A stretch of 57,745 nt of DNA from Komagataeibacter xylinus (lineage in GTDB: Bacteria; Pseudomonadota; Alphaproteobacteria; Acetobacterales; Acetobacteraceae). Below are positions 24,638 through 33,735 of this stretch, one piece after another; the first letter of the stretch is position 1; every line of letters begins with the position of its first letter. The DNA lies in NCBI RefSeq assembly GCF_004302915.1, contig NZ_QQBI01000020.1:1-57745 (forward strand), read 5' to 3'. Under the pieces are notes generated by a model. The model was not told the origin of the DNA and did not search any database. It was given only the letters and a program-made list of their open reading frames with translations. The translations under genes and the position numbers were made by a program.

Positions 24638-25192
24638 ATGCCCGCTCCGCGCGCCCCCTTTTCACCCACGCCTGTTCATGCTGCCGCCGTGCTCCGGGCC
24701 GAACGCCGTGCCCGGTTGCGCGCGCGTGACATTGCAGCAGGGCTGAAACCGGACATGGGCGCCGATGGCCCCGCAGCCCGCATGCGCCCGGTGGAACAGG
24801 CCCGTGTGCAACTCGCGCCCGGCGCGCGCCCACACACCGTGCGGCGCCTGACAGATACATGCGAGCTCGACCGGCTGTTTTATCGCGCCAATGCCGCCCT
24901 GAGCGCCGAGCAGCATGCCGTCGGGCTACGCTTCAGGGCCTGCTGGCGGCGCTGCACGCGCACAGGGCGGCTGGTGCAGCGTTACAGCCCGCAGGTTGGC
25001 CAGGGCACGGGCACGCTGGAGGAAACCGAAGCCAGCGTAAACGCCCGGCATGCCATTGACCGCGCGCTGGCCGTGCTCACACCGGCACGGGCGCGCGTGG
25101 TGTGCGCTGTATGTGGCCTGGATGAACATCCCGGCACCCGCATCCGCACCCTGCACAGGGCTCTGGACATGCTGCATGAACAGTGGCGGTAA
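24638..25192 (+). CDS. hypothetical helical protein resembling DUF6456-type phage regulators
   Basis: A 184-residue, Arg-rich, cysteine-containing protein. The C-terminal portion (LDRLFYRANAALSAEQHAVG, FRACWRRC, ARHAIDRALAVLTPARARV, HRALDMLHEQW) resembles the helical DUF6456 domain found in alphaproteobacterial phage-region and regulatory proteins. The resemblance is from memory and weak. CAGGAA precedes the start. It ends at a hairpin repeat. Confidence 0.45.
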   Translation: MPAPRAPFSPTPVHAAAVLRAERRARLRARDIAAGLKPDMGADGPAARMRPVEQARVQLAPGARPHTVRRLTDTCELDRLFYRANAALSAEQHAVGLRFRACWRRCTRTGRLVQRYSPQVGQGTGTLEETEASVNARHAIDRALAVLTPARARVVCAVCGLDEHPGTRIRTLHRALDMLHEQWR

Positions 25193-25211
25193 AGTATTGA
25201 TAGGCATTTAA

Positions 25212-25251
25212 AAGTTTTTGGCCGCCGCCTTTTTGTAAAAAGGCGGCGGCC
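25212..25251. repeat. dispersed hairpin repeat, copy 2
   Basis: AAGTTTTTGG leads into a perfect 15-bp stem, 25220-25234 with 25237-25251, built from GGCCGCCGCC plus T5/A5. It lies between converging genes ending at 25192 and 25252 and could terminate both. Same family as 11244, 33736 and 50469. Confidence 0.75.
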
Positions 25252-25830
25252 TTACCGGATCGTCGGCCGGTGCAGGTCAAGCAGGTCAGGGTCAAGGCGA
25301 TCAAGTTCCTCCTCGAACTGGCGCCAGCCATGGGTCTCGATATAGGTTTTCTCGCATTCATAAACCGGGATCAGCCAGATCACGGCAATCGGCGCACCGC
25401 CAGCGGATGGTTCAAGGCGGGCAAAGCCAGACGGGCAGAAAACAGGCATCGTGCAATACAGCCCGGTCAGCCGGGTGCCGGGCAGGATAGGGGCCGTGAA
25501 CCTGATCACGTCGCCCCGCAACAGGGCATCCTTTGATCGGCCGACAAGCTCGGACACGCCCAGCATCATCCGCACGATATCATCCGTCGGGCCATCCTGA
25601 TGGGCAGCAAAAACGAGTTCGCAGTGCAGCGTGCAGCCATCAGGCGCCCGGGCGCTGTGTTGCCCCAGCCCGCAGGTGGCAAAAAAGCGCTCGTTGTGCG
25701 CGGACGTTCCGTCAAACGCGACAAGCCGCATGGGCCATCCGGGCGTGCGGTCATGCCAGTCCTGCGCCACCGGGCCAAGATAGCGGGTATAATGCGCCAG
25801 CAGGCGCTCTTCAAACGGCATGGGAACCAC
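25252..25830 (-). CDS. suppressor-of-fused (SUFU) domain protein
   Basis: A 192-residue protein with the SUFU-type core: FATCGLGQHSARAPDGC, CELVFAAHQDG, LLRGDVIRFTAPILPGTRLTGLYCTMP and AVIWLIPVYECEKTYIETHG. Bacterial SUFU-domain proteins are often immunity or toxin-neighbourhood proteins, but many are orphan, as here. Cytosolic, no signal peptide. It converges on the gene ending at 25192. Confidence 0.82.
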   Translation of the reverse strand: MVPMPFEERLLAHYTRYLGPVAQDWHDRTPGWPMRLVAFDGTSAHNERFFATCGLGQHSARAPDGCTLHCELVFAAHQDGPTDDIVRMMLGVSELVGRSKDALLRGDVIRFTAPILPGTRLTGLYCTMPVFCPSGFARLEPSAGGAPIAVIWLIPVYECEKTYIETHGWRQFEEELDRLDPDLLDLHRPTIR

Positions 25831-26081
25831 GGATCATCCTTGGCGCGGGCAGGGCGCTGGTGGCAGGCATGAACGTAAACGCGACCATGCTGCGGCATGG
25901 CTGCCCAGCCCCAGTGTCGCGCCGTCATTGCCCCTGAAAGGCCGGGCCATGATGGTACGGGCGGCCGGAGTGCGCCTGGGGTCTTGCATCACTTTCACTA
26001 CAAAGCGCTCCCGGTATTTTCGGGCATCCGTTGCCTTTCCCCTGCATGGCAGGCGCGAGCATGACATGATATGACAAGAAC

Positions 26082-27161
26082 ATGAAGACCACCGGCCTCT
26101 GCCTTGCCCTGCTTTCTGCCGTGCTGTTTGGCGCGAGCACGCCATTTGCCAAGCTGCTGCTTGGCGATATGTCGGCCCAGATGGCGGCGGGGCTGCTTTA
26201 TCTGGGCTCCGGCCTGGGGCTGGCACTGGTGCTGGGCATGCGTGCGGCCCTGCGGCTGCCCACTCATGATGAAGCTCCCCTTGCGCGCCGCGACCTGCCA
26301 TGGCTGCTCGGCGTGATCGCCACCGGCGGCGTGGCTGGCCCACTGCTGCTCATGCTTGGCCTCGCGCGCACGGATGCGGCAAGTGCCTCGCTGCTGCTCA
26401 ATGTCGAGAGCATTGCAACGCTGCTGATTGCATGGGTGGTGTTTCGTGAAAATGTTGATCGCAGGCTGCTGTTCGGTGCTGCGTGCATCGTGCTGGGGGC
26501 GGGCGTGCTTTCATGGCAGGGCCATGCGGTGCTGGCGCCGGGCGCGGTTTACATCATTGCCGCCTGCGTGTGCTGGGGCATCGATAACAACCTCAGCAAT
26601 CGTCTCTCGGCCGTAGACCCGGTGCGGATCGCCATGCTCAAGGGTATTGTGGCGGGCAGCGTCAACCTGCTCGCAGCCCTTGGACTGCAACACGCGCACC
26701 TGCCGGGTCCGGCGCTGGTGGCAGGGGCGGCGGCCGTGGGGTTTCTGGGTTACGGGCTCAGCCTTGTCGCCTTCATGCTGGGGCTGCGCCATCTGGGGGC
26801 GGCGCGTACGGGGGCGTATTTCGCGCTGGCCCCTTTCGTGGGCGCGGTGATGTCGCTTGCCCTGTTCCCGGCGCAGGGCGTGGCGCGGCTGCTTGTGGCG
26901 GCGGTGCTCATGGGTATCGGGCTATGGCTGCACCTGACCGAACGCCACGACCACCCGCATGTGCATGAGGAAATGGCCCATACCCATCGCCATGTGCATG
27001 ACGAGCACCACCAGCACGACCATGGACCCGATGACCCACCGGGCGAGCCGCATACCCATTTCCATGTGCACACGCGGCTTGAGCACAGCCATCCCCATTA
27101 TCCCGACCTGCATCACCGCCACGATCATGACCATGAGGACGGGCACAGCCACGCCGCCTGA
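26082..27161 (+). CDS. EamA/DMT family transporter with histidine-rich tail
   Basis: A 359-residue protein: ten predicted helices in two EamA repeats (~residues 1-290; FGASTPFAKLLLGDMSAQ, ARTDAASASLLLNVESIA, LGLRHLGAARTGAYFALAPFVGAVM) followed by about 70 residues packed with His and Asp (HDHPHVHEE, HVHDEHHQHDHG, HRHDHDHEDGHSH). The tail should bind zinc, nickel, cobalt or copper in the cytosol. Plain EamA exporters lack it, so metal transport or metal-gated export is inferred. Confidence 0.85.
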   Translation: MKTTGLCLALLSAVLFGASTPFAKLLLGDMSAQMAAGLLYLGSGLGLALVLGMRAALRLPTHDEAPLARRDLPWLLGVIATGGVAGPLLLMLGLARTDAASASLLLNVESIATLLIAWVVFRENVDRRLLFGAACIVLGAGVLSWQGHAVLAPGAVYIIAACVCWGIDNNLSNRLSAVDPVRIAMLKGIVAGSVNLLAALGLQHAHLPGPALVAGAAAVGFLGYGLSLVAFMLGLRHLGAARTGAYFALAPFVGAVMSLALFPAQGVARLLVAAVLMGIGLWLHLTERHDHPHVHEEMAHTHRHVHDEHHQHDHGPDDPPGEPHTHFHVHTRLEHSHPHYPDLHHRHDHDHEDGHSHAA

Positions 27162-27267
27162 ACACCGGGATGCCCCGCCTGTGCCCTGCCCATGCATGGG
27201 GCCGGATTGACAGGTTTTGCATGCTGAACGTAACCTGAACGCCGCCACAGCCAGCAAGGACGGCGCC

Positions 27268-28359
27268 ATGAATCAGCACGAAGGCCGGGAGGATGCGGAT
27301 CAGCCCTACTGGCTCAGCACGCCCCCGCAGGACTTTACGGCGCTTGTCGATTTCATCATGCCGGAAGTAAAATTCAGGCTGGAGCGGGATGGTGTTTTCG
27401 CCCCGCTGGGCGCGTTGATGGCGCGCGAACCTTATTGCGGCACCATGGAACTGCATGATGAATCCATGCCGGACAAGAAGGATGGCAACGCCCAGCTGGA
27501 GCATCTCAAACAGGTTTTGCGCGACAGGGTTGCCAGCACCCACCCGCGCGCGGCGGTCGTGGCGGCCAACTGCACCGTGCTGCTGCCCGGTAGCGGCAAG
27601 CAGGCCGAGGCTGCCGTGCTCATGTGCACGCATCGCGATGGCACGGCGGCGAATTTCGTCTATCCCTACACCATAGCCAACGGCCGGGTCACTTTCGCGC
27701 CGCTTGAAATGGCGGAAGGCATGCAGGACATCTTCCCGCCCATTCGCCTGCGCCCGTGGATACGCGAAAGCTGCCCGCCACGCCCGGTTGGCTACAAGGT
27801 GGGCCTGTTCCTGTTCCACGGCATTGACCGGGAGGCCGTGCTGCACCGCATGCACCTGGCCGATACCGGCAGGCCGGAGGCAGACCGCCCGGCACCCGCC
27901 GCCATTGCCAGCCTGCCTGATGGATGGACGGTTGTATGGTTCAATGATTTTGCCGCCTTCCTTCATCATGCCACGCATATGCAGACCTATGCGGCGGGGT
28001 GCACAGTGCTTTCCCTATCCGTCGATGAACCGGACTACGCAACGGAAGCCACCGGCTATGCCAATGGATCACAGCAATGGGCTGTGCGCCATGTTGGTAC
28101 ATCGCGCGCCCGCGCCCTGCCAGGCGGCCCGCATGACCTGCACGTAACCGGCACGCCGCCTGCGCAACTGGCCGACATTGTCACGGCCATGCAGAAGGAA
28201 GAGGCGGATAGCGGCTACCTGCCGGATATGATCGATTTCTACTTCGATATACCGGTGGAACTCATTTATGCGCTTGCCGGGTTTCGGTACTGCCAGCGGG
28301 AGTATGATAGCGGGCATGTGATTTTTAACACGCTCCTTCCGACTGTACCGGAAGGTTGA
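27268..28359 (+). CDS. hypothetical protein, unrecognised family
   Basis: A 363-residue cytosolic protein from the ATG at 27268, which has AAGGA 6 bp upstream. It appears to have two parts: residues ~10-140 (FTALVDFIMPEVKFRLERDG, EHLKQVLRDRVAS) and a C-terminal domain (WTVVWFNDFAAFLHHATH, DFYFDIPVELIYALAGFRY). No signal peptide or membrane segment. It is the last gene before the phage block and might be host or a phage-borne accessory gene; I cannot decide. Confidence 0.55.
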   Translation: MNQHEGREDADQPYWLSTPPQDFTALVDFIMPEVKFRLERDGVFAPLGALMAREPYCGTMELHDESMPDKKDGNAQLEHLKQVLRDRVASTHPRAAVVAANCTVLLPGSGKQAEAAVLMCTHRDGTAANFVYPYTIANGRVTFAPLEMAEGMQDIFPPIRLRPWIRESCPPRPVGYKVGLFLFHGIDREAVLHRMHLADTGRPEADRPAPAAIASLPDGWTVVWFNDFAAFLHHATHMQTYAAGCTVLSLSVDEPDYATEATGYANGSQQWAVRHVGTSRARALPGGPHDLHVTGTPPAQLADIVTAMQKEEADSGYLPDMIDFYFDIPVELIYALAGFRYCQREYDSGHVIFNTLLPTVPEG

Positions 28360-28750
28360 CCCCTGCATCCGTTTACGGTGTGTGATAGAATCTATGCTTG
28401 TGGGGCAGTGGTTGCATTGTTAAGGTGCGAGCCTGCCCGCTTTACGTCACCTTATGTCGGTTTGAACCGCACAGGAAAATTGTTGCCTGCACGGTTTTTG
28501 GATACAAGAAACATATCCTGATAGTTCTGTATCCACCCCGCTTGCACGACATCAGTCCGGACATGGTAGAAATACATTAGCGAAAACCATCCAGCATAGT
28601 ATAATACATGTCACCTGTTCTGGCAGGGATTGTATAAAACTGTATTTGCTGCCTGCGCGGTTTTTCAGCATAAAGATCCTATCATGACCGACCTACGCCC
28701 GGTGCCGCTCCAGCGGTTTCCGGGCGTCATGCATTTTATGGAGAAACAGC
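28360..28750. other. 391-bp phage-proximal intergenic region with direct repeats and a nested hairpin
   Basis: No gene is seen. It contains two copies (18 of 20 matches) of a 20-bp motif at 28480-28499 and 28646-28665 (TTGYTGCCTGCRCGGTTTTT) and a two-stage hairpin at 28695-28727 ending 24 bp before the small terminase start. Likely holds the late-gene promoter and perhaps packaging or regulatory sites. Confidence 0.55.
28695..28727 (+). promoter_or_regulatory. nested hairpin ahead of the terminase genes
   Basis: ACGCCCGG (28695-28702) pairs with CCGGGCGT (28720-28727), and inside it CCGCT (28705-28709) pairs with AGCGG (28712-28716). The stem ends 24 bp before the small terminase ATG. It could be a packaging or attenuation signal; a terminator is unlikely because no T run follows. 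Confidence 0.4.
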
Positions 28751-29146
28751 ATGCCCGAACAGGCCGCCACGGGCACGCGGCGCAGCACCTATAGCCGCAG
28801 GCTGGCCGATGAAATCTGCCTACGCCTGGCTGATGGGCAGAGCCTGCGCGCCATCTGTGCTGATCCGGCCCTGCCGCACCGCGCCACCATCTTGCGCTGG
28901 CTGCGCGACAACCCGCCCTTTCGTGCGCTCTATGATACCGCGCGGGAGGCCGCGGCCGACACGCTGGCCGAAGAAATCATAACCATTGCCGACCGCGCCA
29001 CGGGCCGTGAGGATGTACCAGCCATAAAACTGCGCATGGAGGCGCGCATGTGGGTTGCAACGCGCCTGCGCCCTGCCTCCGCCACGCGGGGCGAGGGGGC
29101 GGGCGGCATTGCCATTACCATCACCACTGATGATGCAGCCCTTTAG
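28751..29146 (+). CDS. phage terminase small subunit (Sf6-like)
   Basis: A 131-residue DNA-binding protein. YSRRLADEICLRLADGQSLRAICADPALPHRATILRWLRDNPPF is a helix-turn-helix of the Sf6-type small terminase, and AREAAADTLAEEIITIADRA with KLRMEARMWVATRL forms the oligomerisation helices. It recognises the viral DNA and recruits the large subunit to start packaging. The gene end overlaps the next start by 17 bp. Confidence 0.88.
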   Translation: MPEQAATGTRRSTYSRRLADEICLRLADGQSLRAICADPALPHRATILRWLRDNPPFRALYDTAREAAADTLAEEIITIADRATGREDVPAIKLRMEARMWVATRLRPASATRGEGAGGIAITITTDDAAL

Positions 29147-30446
29147 CCTCACGCCCGACCAGCGTGCCGCCAACCGGCTGCTCGGCGGTGGGGCCACCCA
29201 TATCCTGCTGCGGGGCGGGGCGCGTTCGGGCAAGACATTCGTGCTGGTGCGCGCGCTGGTCATTCGGGCACTCCGGGCGGCGGGTACGCGGCATGGCATA
29301 TTCCGTCACAGGTTCAATGCCTTGCGGGCCACCATCGTGGTCGACACGTTTCCCACTGTCATGCGCCGGTGCTTTCCCGCCGTGCCGTGGCAGCTCTCGC
29401 GCACCGACTGGAGCGTAACGCTGCCCAATGGCTCGCTCATCATGTTTGGCGGGCTGGATGACGAGGAACGGACTGAAAAGATACTGGGGCTGGAATTTGC
29501 CACCGTCTACCTTAACGAAGCCAGTCAGGTTGCTTATGGCGCGCGCAACATGCTGCTGACAAGGCTGGCGCAGAAATCACCGCTGGCGCTGAAGGAATAT
29601 ATCGATGCCAATCCCCCCACCTCCGCGCACTGGCTTTACCGCGTGTTTGAATCCGGTATCGAGCCTTCATCGGGGCAGCCCCTGCCAGACCCTGCGTGCT
29701 ACGCCACCATGCAGCTCAACCCCGAGGGCAACCGGGCCAATCTCTCGGCGGAGTATCTGGCGCAACTTGCCGCCCTGCCGGAACGCGAACGCAGGCGCTT
29801 CGTGCAGGGGGAATACCAGCAGGCTGTCGACGGTGCCCTGTGGCGCCTGGAGGACTTTCGTCGTGACGCCGCAATAACACCTGCAACCCGCCGCCACGTG
29901 GGCGCGCGGATGCGGCGCATCGTGGTGGCGGTTGACCCTTCTGGCTGCGCCGGGCCGGAAGACAGCCGCTCTGATGAAATCGGCATCATCGTGTGTGGCG
30001 TCGATGGTGCAGGGCATGGCCACGTGCTGGCCGACCTGTCGCGCCGCGATACGCCGGCAGGCTGGGCGCGGGCCGCCCTGCAGGCCCAGGTGGACTGGGC
30101 CGCCGAGCGCATCGTGGCCGAACATAATTTTGGCGGCGCACTGGTCGAGGCCACCCTGCGCGGGCTGAACCCGAACGCAGCCCTGCGCATGGTCACCGCC
30201 AGCCGGGGGAAGGCTGCACGGGCCGAGCCCGTGGCGGCGTTGTACGAGCAGGGCCGCGTAACCCACCATGGTACTTACCCCGAACTGGAGGAACAGCTCT
30301 GTCAGTTTTCAGCCAGTGGCTATCACGGCCCGCATTCCCCCGACCGGGCGGATGCGCTGGTCTGGGCACTGACCGACCTCATGCTGTGCGCGCCGCCTGC
30401 AGCCCCCGCGCGCTGGGCTCCCACGCGTTTCAACCTCGGGCGGTAA
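29130..30446 (+). CDS. phage terminase large subunit
   Basis: A 438-residue motor. Walker A is RGGARSGKT (residues ~28-36) and Walker B is TVYLNEAS. The C-terminal nuclease has acidic residues in VAVDPSG, SDEIGI and the terminal SPDRADALVWAL. It translocates DNA into the prohead and cuts it. Start at the tandem ATG 29130/29133, inside the end of the small subunit gene; the frame is open further upstream, but those residues do not belong to the family. Confidence 0.93.
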   Translation: MMQPFSLTPDQRAANRLLGGGATHILLRGGARSGKTFVLVRALVIRALRAAGTRHGIFRHRFNALRATIVVDTFPTVMRRCFPAVPWQLSRTDWSVTLPNGSLIMFGGLDDEERTEKILGLEFATVYLNEASQVAYGARNMLLTRLAQKSPLALKEYIDANPPTSAHWLYRVFESGIEPSSGQPLPDPACYATMQLNPEGNRANLSAEYLAQLAALPERERRRFVQGEYQQAVDGALWRLEDFRRDAAITPATRRHVGARMRRIVVAVDPSGCAGPEDSRSDEIGIIVCGVDGAGHGHVLADLSRRDTPAGWARAALQAQVDWAAERIVAEHNFGGALVEATLRGLNPNAALRMVTASRGKAARAEPVAALYEQGRVTHHGTYPELEEQLCQFSASGYHGPHSPDRADALVWALTDLMLCAPPAAPARWAPTRFNLGR

Positions 30447-30591
30447 AAGCAGGCGGGCGTTCCTTAATACTGTCAGGAGTGGCCTTTATGCATCCTGATA
30501 TATTTCTCTTTACTGCCTGAATGATGTTTCTGCTCCATTCATGGGCAGGCATGACAGCGCAGCTTCACCCCATGCCGGAGAGAACCAGATC

Positions 30592-32004
30592 ATGGACTGG
30601 CAGGAACTCAAGCGAACATATCCCCGTGACCCGGACCTGCCCGCGCGCGCCCACGTGCTTTCAGCACTCGCGCGCGTGCTCGAGGGCACGCAATATGATG
30701 CCATACCCAACCCCTTTGGCACCGAATATAATGGGGCAGGGGAATACATACCGCTAAGCCAGCGCCGCCCGTCGGTACGCACCAATATGTGCCGCGCGGT
30801 GGTGGATGATGCGGTATCCCTCCTGTTTGGCGCCAGCCACTGGCCCGCCACGGTTGCCACCGATCCTGCGCTGCCCGGTATTGTGGCGCAGTTCGGGGCG
30901 GAGACCGCCCTGCCAGCACTCATGCTCGATGCCGCCACGCGCGGGGCGACCGGATCGGTTGCGGTGCTGGTCGAGGCCGTGGCCCGCCGCCTGCGCGTGC
31001 AGGTGCATGATACCCGTTACCTCACCCCGCAATGGGATGGCGCGGGCCTGCTTGCCGCGGTAACCGAGTGCTTCAAGGTGACGGGCGCCACGCTGGCAGC
31101 CCAGGGCTGGCCCATCGCCGCAGACGACGCCACCACTACCTTCTGGTGGCTGCGCGTGTGGGACCGGGCGGACTGCCACGTTTACGTGCCCCAGCGTGTC
31201 GATGCCGGCCTGCCCACCCGCCTTGATGCAACGCGCAGCACCCATCATGGCCTTGGCTTCGTGCCGTGGGTCTGGATGGCCAATCTGGCGGCACCGGGCA
31301 CGGTGGATGGCCCATGCACCTTTGCCCCGGCCATCGATACGGTCATCGAATGCGATTACCTGCTCTCGCAATCCGGGCGGGGGCTCAAATACAGTGCTGA
31401 CCCCAGGCTTGTCATCCGCGCGGGGCCGGACCCCTATGCCGATGGCACGCCCACCAGTACCGGGGGCGCATCAGCCGCCCTGACCCTGCCGCTTGATGGC
31501 GATGCCAAGCTGCTCGAAATCAACGGTGATGCCGCAGGCGCCATGCGCGACCATTACCGTGAACTCCGCGCCAGCGTGATGGAGCAGATCCATGGCAACC
31601 GCGCGCAGGCCGATCGCCTTGCGGCCCCGACATCGGGCCGGGCGATGGAAATGCTCTATCAGCCGCTTTTGTGGCTTGTGGACCGCATGCGTCTTTCTTA
31701 CGGCGAATATGGGCTGCTGGCGCTGTACCGCATGGTGTGCGCGTTTTCGCATGTGCTTGAAGGCGGCGTGCATATTGGCGGGCAGGATTACGCCAGGCTG
31801 GATGCAACCGGGCTTGCGCTGCAATGGCCGCCCTATTTTGCCGATACGGAAGCCGAACTGGCGCAACTGGCCCAGGGGCTGGGGCTTGCCGTGCAGGGGG
31901 GCTTCCTGTCGCGGCAGACTGCCTGCGCCATATTTGCCACCCGCGCGGGTGGCCCGGCCCCGCATGCCGAGTGGGCGCGGCTGAATGCAGCCGACCCGAC
32001 CTGA
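30592..32004 (+). CDS. phage portal protein
   Basis: A 470-residue protein in the position of the portal, with SPP1 gp6-like features: VRTNMCRAVVDDAVSLLFG near the start, a clip/wing region (HHGLGFVPWVWMANL) and the long stem helix region (YRELRASVMEQIHGNRAQADRLAAPTSGRAMEMLYQPLLWL). Twelve copies would form the ring at the special capsid vertex. Start at 30592, after GGAGAGAACC; the frame is open 51 bp further upstream. Confidence 0.85.
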   Translation: MDWQELKRTYPRDPDLPARAHVLSALARVLEGTQYDAIPNPFGTEYNGAGEYIPLSQRRPSVRTNMCRAVVDDAVSLLFGASHWPATVATDPALPGIVAQFGAETALPALMLDAATRGATGSVAVLVEAVARRLRVQVHDTRYLTPQWDGAGLLAAVTECFKVTGATLAAQGWPIAADDATTTFWWLRVWDRADCHVYVPQRVDAGLPTRLDATRSTHHGLGFVPWVWMANLAAPGTVDGPCTFAPAIDTVIECDYLLSQSGRGLKYSADPRLVIRAGPDPYADGTPTSTGGASAALTLPLDGDAKLLEINGDAAGAMRDHYRELRASVMEQIHGNRAQADRLAAPTSGRAMEMLYQPLLWLVDRMRLSYGEYGLLALYRMVCAFSHVLEGGVHIGGQDYARLDATGLALQWPPYFADTEAELAQLAQGLGLAVQGGFLSRQTACAIFATRAGGPAPHAEWARLNAADPT

Positions 32005-32026
32005 TTTTTTTCGTTGATGGAGAGAT

Positions 32027-32530
32027 ATGATGACCCGTGCCAGCGTGCCCCAGACCCCCGACCTCGAAACCCTGCACCGCGAGATGGAAACCCTGCGCGC
32101 CGAGCGTGACGCGGCAGTCAATGCCCGCACGACGCTGGAGGGCGACCTTGCCCGTGCCGCCGAGCAGGTCAGCACGGCCCGCACCCGCGCGGACCGGGCC
32201 ATCATACGCGCCGAGGCCCGTGCCCTTGCCGCGCGCATGGGGGCCGTGGAGCCTGCCGATGTTGTCCGCCTTGTTGACCTGAGTGCTGTAACACTGGGCG
32301 AGGATGGTACCCCCCAGGGGCTTGAGGCGATCATGGGCACCGCGCGTGAAAGCCGGGCCTATCTGTTCGGGGCGCCGCAGGGGGCATCTGGCGCTACGTG
32401 TGGCACCACTGCCGCAGGCCCCGCACCCCGCGCAGGCGATCCGGCCCCGTTTGACGCCCGCACGGCGGGAACGCGCGATGTAAAAGCCGCAGCCATGGCG
32501 GCAGGGCTGCGCTGGCCGGTGGCGAATTAG
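32027..32530 (+). CDS. phage scaffolding-like protein (GP20 type)
   Basis: A 167-residue protein whose first ~65 residues are a charged coiled coil (LETLHREMETLRAERDAAVNA, LARAAEQVSTARTRADRAIIRAEA), followed by a compact acidic region and a flexible tail. This is the usual form and position of a capsid scaffold between portal and capsid gene. No prohead protease gene is recognised nearby, so the scaffold may leave intact. The product name is inferred. Confidence 0.7.
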   Translation: MMTRASVPQTPDLETLHREMETLRAERDAAVNARTTLEGDLARAAEQVSTARTRADRAIIRAEARALAARMGAVEPADVVRLVDLSAVTLGEDGTPQGLEAIMGTARESRAYLFGAPQGASGATCGTTAAGPAPRAGDPAPFDARTAGTRDVKAAAMAAGLRWPVAN

Positions 32531-32991
32531 GGCGTGACCCGACAGACCGCAGGGCGGTTCATTGCCTGAACGTGATGACCAGAAGACTGTCTGAAAATAA
32601 TTCCCTGATAAAACGCCCTGACTGAGGCTGACGGGAGAAGAGGGTTTGGAACAGATTCGGGATCTCGCCAGGAAAATCATCTTAAATGAAAAATGCACTG
32701 TATTCGCAATGTCATTTTCATGATGACAGGATATGGCCTGGATAGATTTTTCAAATAGCGTTCAGGTAGAAAATACGCCTGTCTGTCAGGGACATGACAA
32801 GGAAGATGGCATAATATGCCAATAGCCGCACCCAGCTTGCAGGGATGTTCCGTGGCAGGAAGGCAAAACGTACACCCTGCCCATCCATTGCGGTTAAAAT
32901 AGGCGATCATCCACTATCTGGAGCAGGGTGGATACCGGTCGCGCGCAACCCCAGCACACGTACCGGCCCCGCCTGCCGCAAGGACCTGTTC
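32531..32991. other. 461-bp AT-rich gap in the late operon
   Basis: Lower GC than the phage genes. 32585-32611 (AGACTGTCTGAAAAT...) resembles one end of the element at 50469. No gene is seen; it may be the insertion scar and promoter of the cupin gene that follows. Confidence 0.45.
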
Positions 32992-33687
32992 ATGAGCCAG
33001 ACCAACGTCACCACACGCAGCTTTATCGACCTGCGCGCCTTTGCCGCCGCATCGGCACCCCAGCCCGGTGACTTCCTGCACGCCCGCACGCTGCTTGCCG
33101 GGCAGGAAGGCGGTCTTTCCATTGCCGCCTGTGCACCTGAAGGCGCGGGCATCATCACCGCCATGGCGGAAGATGAATTCGTGATCGTGCTGGCGGGCGA
33201 ACTCAACATCGGCGCGAATGTGCTTGGTCCCGATGCCAGTATCGTGCTGCCCAAGGGGAGCAGTTTCAGCTGGGCTGCGGCACCGGGCACGCGCGCCATC
33301 ATCATGGGCAGCAAAACCAGCACGCCGGGTGCACAGACGCCGGTGGCGATCAATCCCGCGCCTGCGCTTGCGCCTTCCAAGTCGCCTTCGGCCGATCTGC
33401 TGCTTGGTCCCGCACCGACATGCCATAGCTTCAATGACTATAAATCCGCCAATGGCGAGCTGGTGTGCGGCACATGGGACTCCACGCCTTATGCCCGCCG
33501 TGCCATGCATTATGGCCATGCCGAGCTGATGTACCTGATTGAAGGCAGCGTGACGTTCGTGGATGGCGCAGGCCGGGAAAAGACGTTCGTTAAAGGTGAT
33601 ATCTTCTTTGTCGAGCAGGGGGCTGACTGTGCATGGGATAGCCGGGAATATGTCAAGAAAGTCTATGCCATTTTCCGCCCGGCCTGA
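32992..33687 (+). CDS. cupin domain protein (cargo/moron gene within the late operon)
   Basis: A 231-residue protein. Two cupin-like halves are visible: one around residues 55-105 (EDEFVIVLAGELNIGANVLG, IVLPKGSSFSW) and one at 160-228 (HAELMYLIEGSVTFVDGAGRE, FVKGDIFFVEQGADCAW). The second keeps the G-x5-E/V...G-D beta-barrel motifs of DUF861/cupin proteins. Cupins are not phage structural proteins. The gene has its own AT-rich upstream region and a terminator after it, so it looks like a separately transcribed cargo gene inserted between scaffold and capsid. Confidence 0.8.
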   Translation: MSQTNVTTRSFIDLRAFAAASAPQPGDFLHARTLLAGQEGGLSIAACAPEGAGIITAMAEDEFVIVLAGELNIGANVLGPDASIVLPKGSSFSWAAAPGTRAIIMGSKTSTPGAQTPVAINPAPALAPSKSPSADLLLGPAPTCHSFNDYKSANGELVCGTWDSTPYARRAMHYGHAELMYLIEGSVTFVDGAGREKTFVKGDIFFVEQGADCAWDSREYVKKVYAIFRPA

Positions 33688-33735
33688 AGTGCGGGGCATT
33701 TATCGCCTGCCATAGAATTATTCATATAAAATAAT

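Noticed and set aside
28360-28750. tRNA or att site at the phage boundary
   Set aside because: No cloverleaf is recognisable and no matching repeat was found at the right edge.
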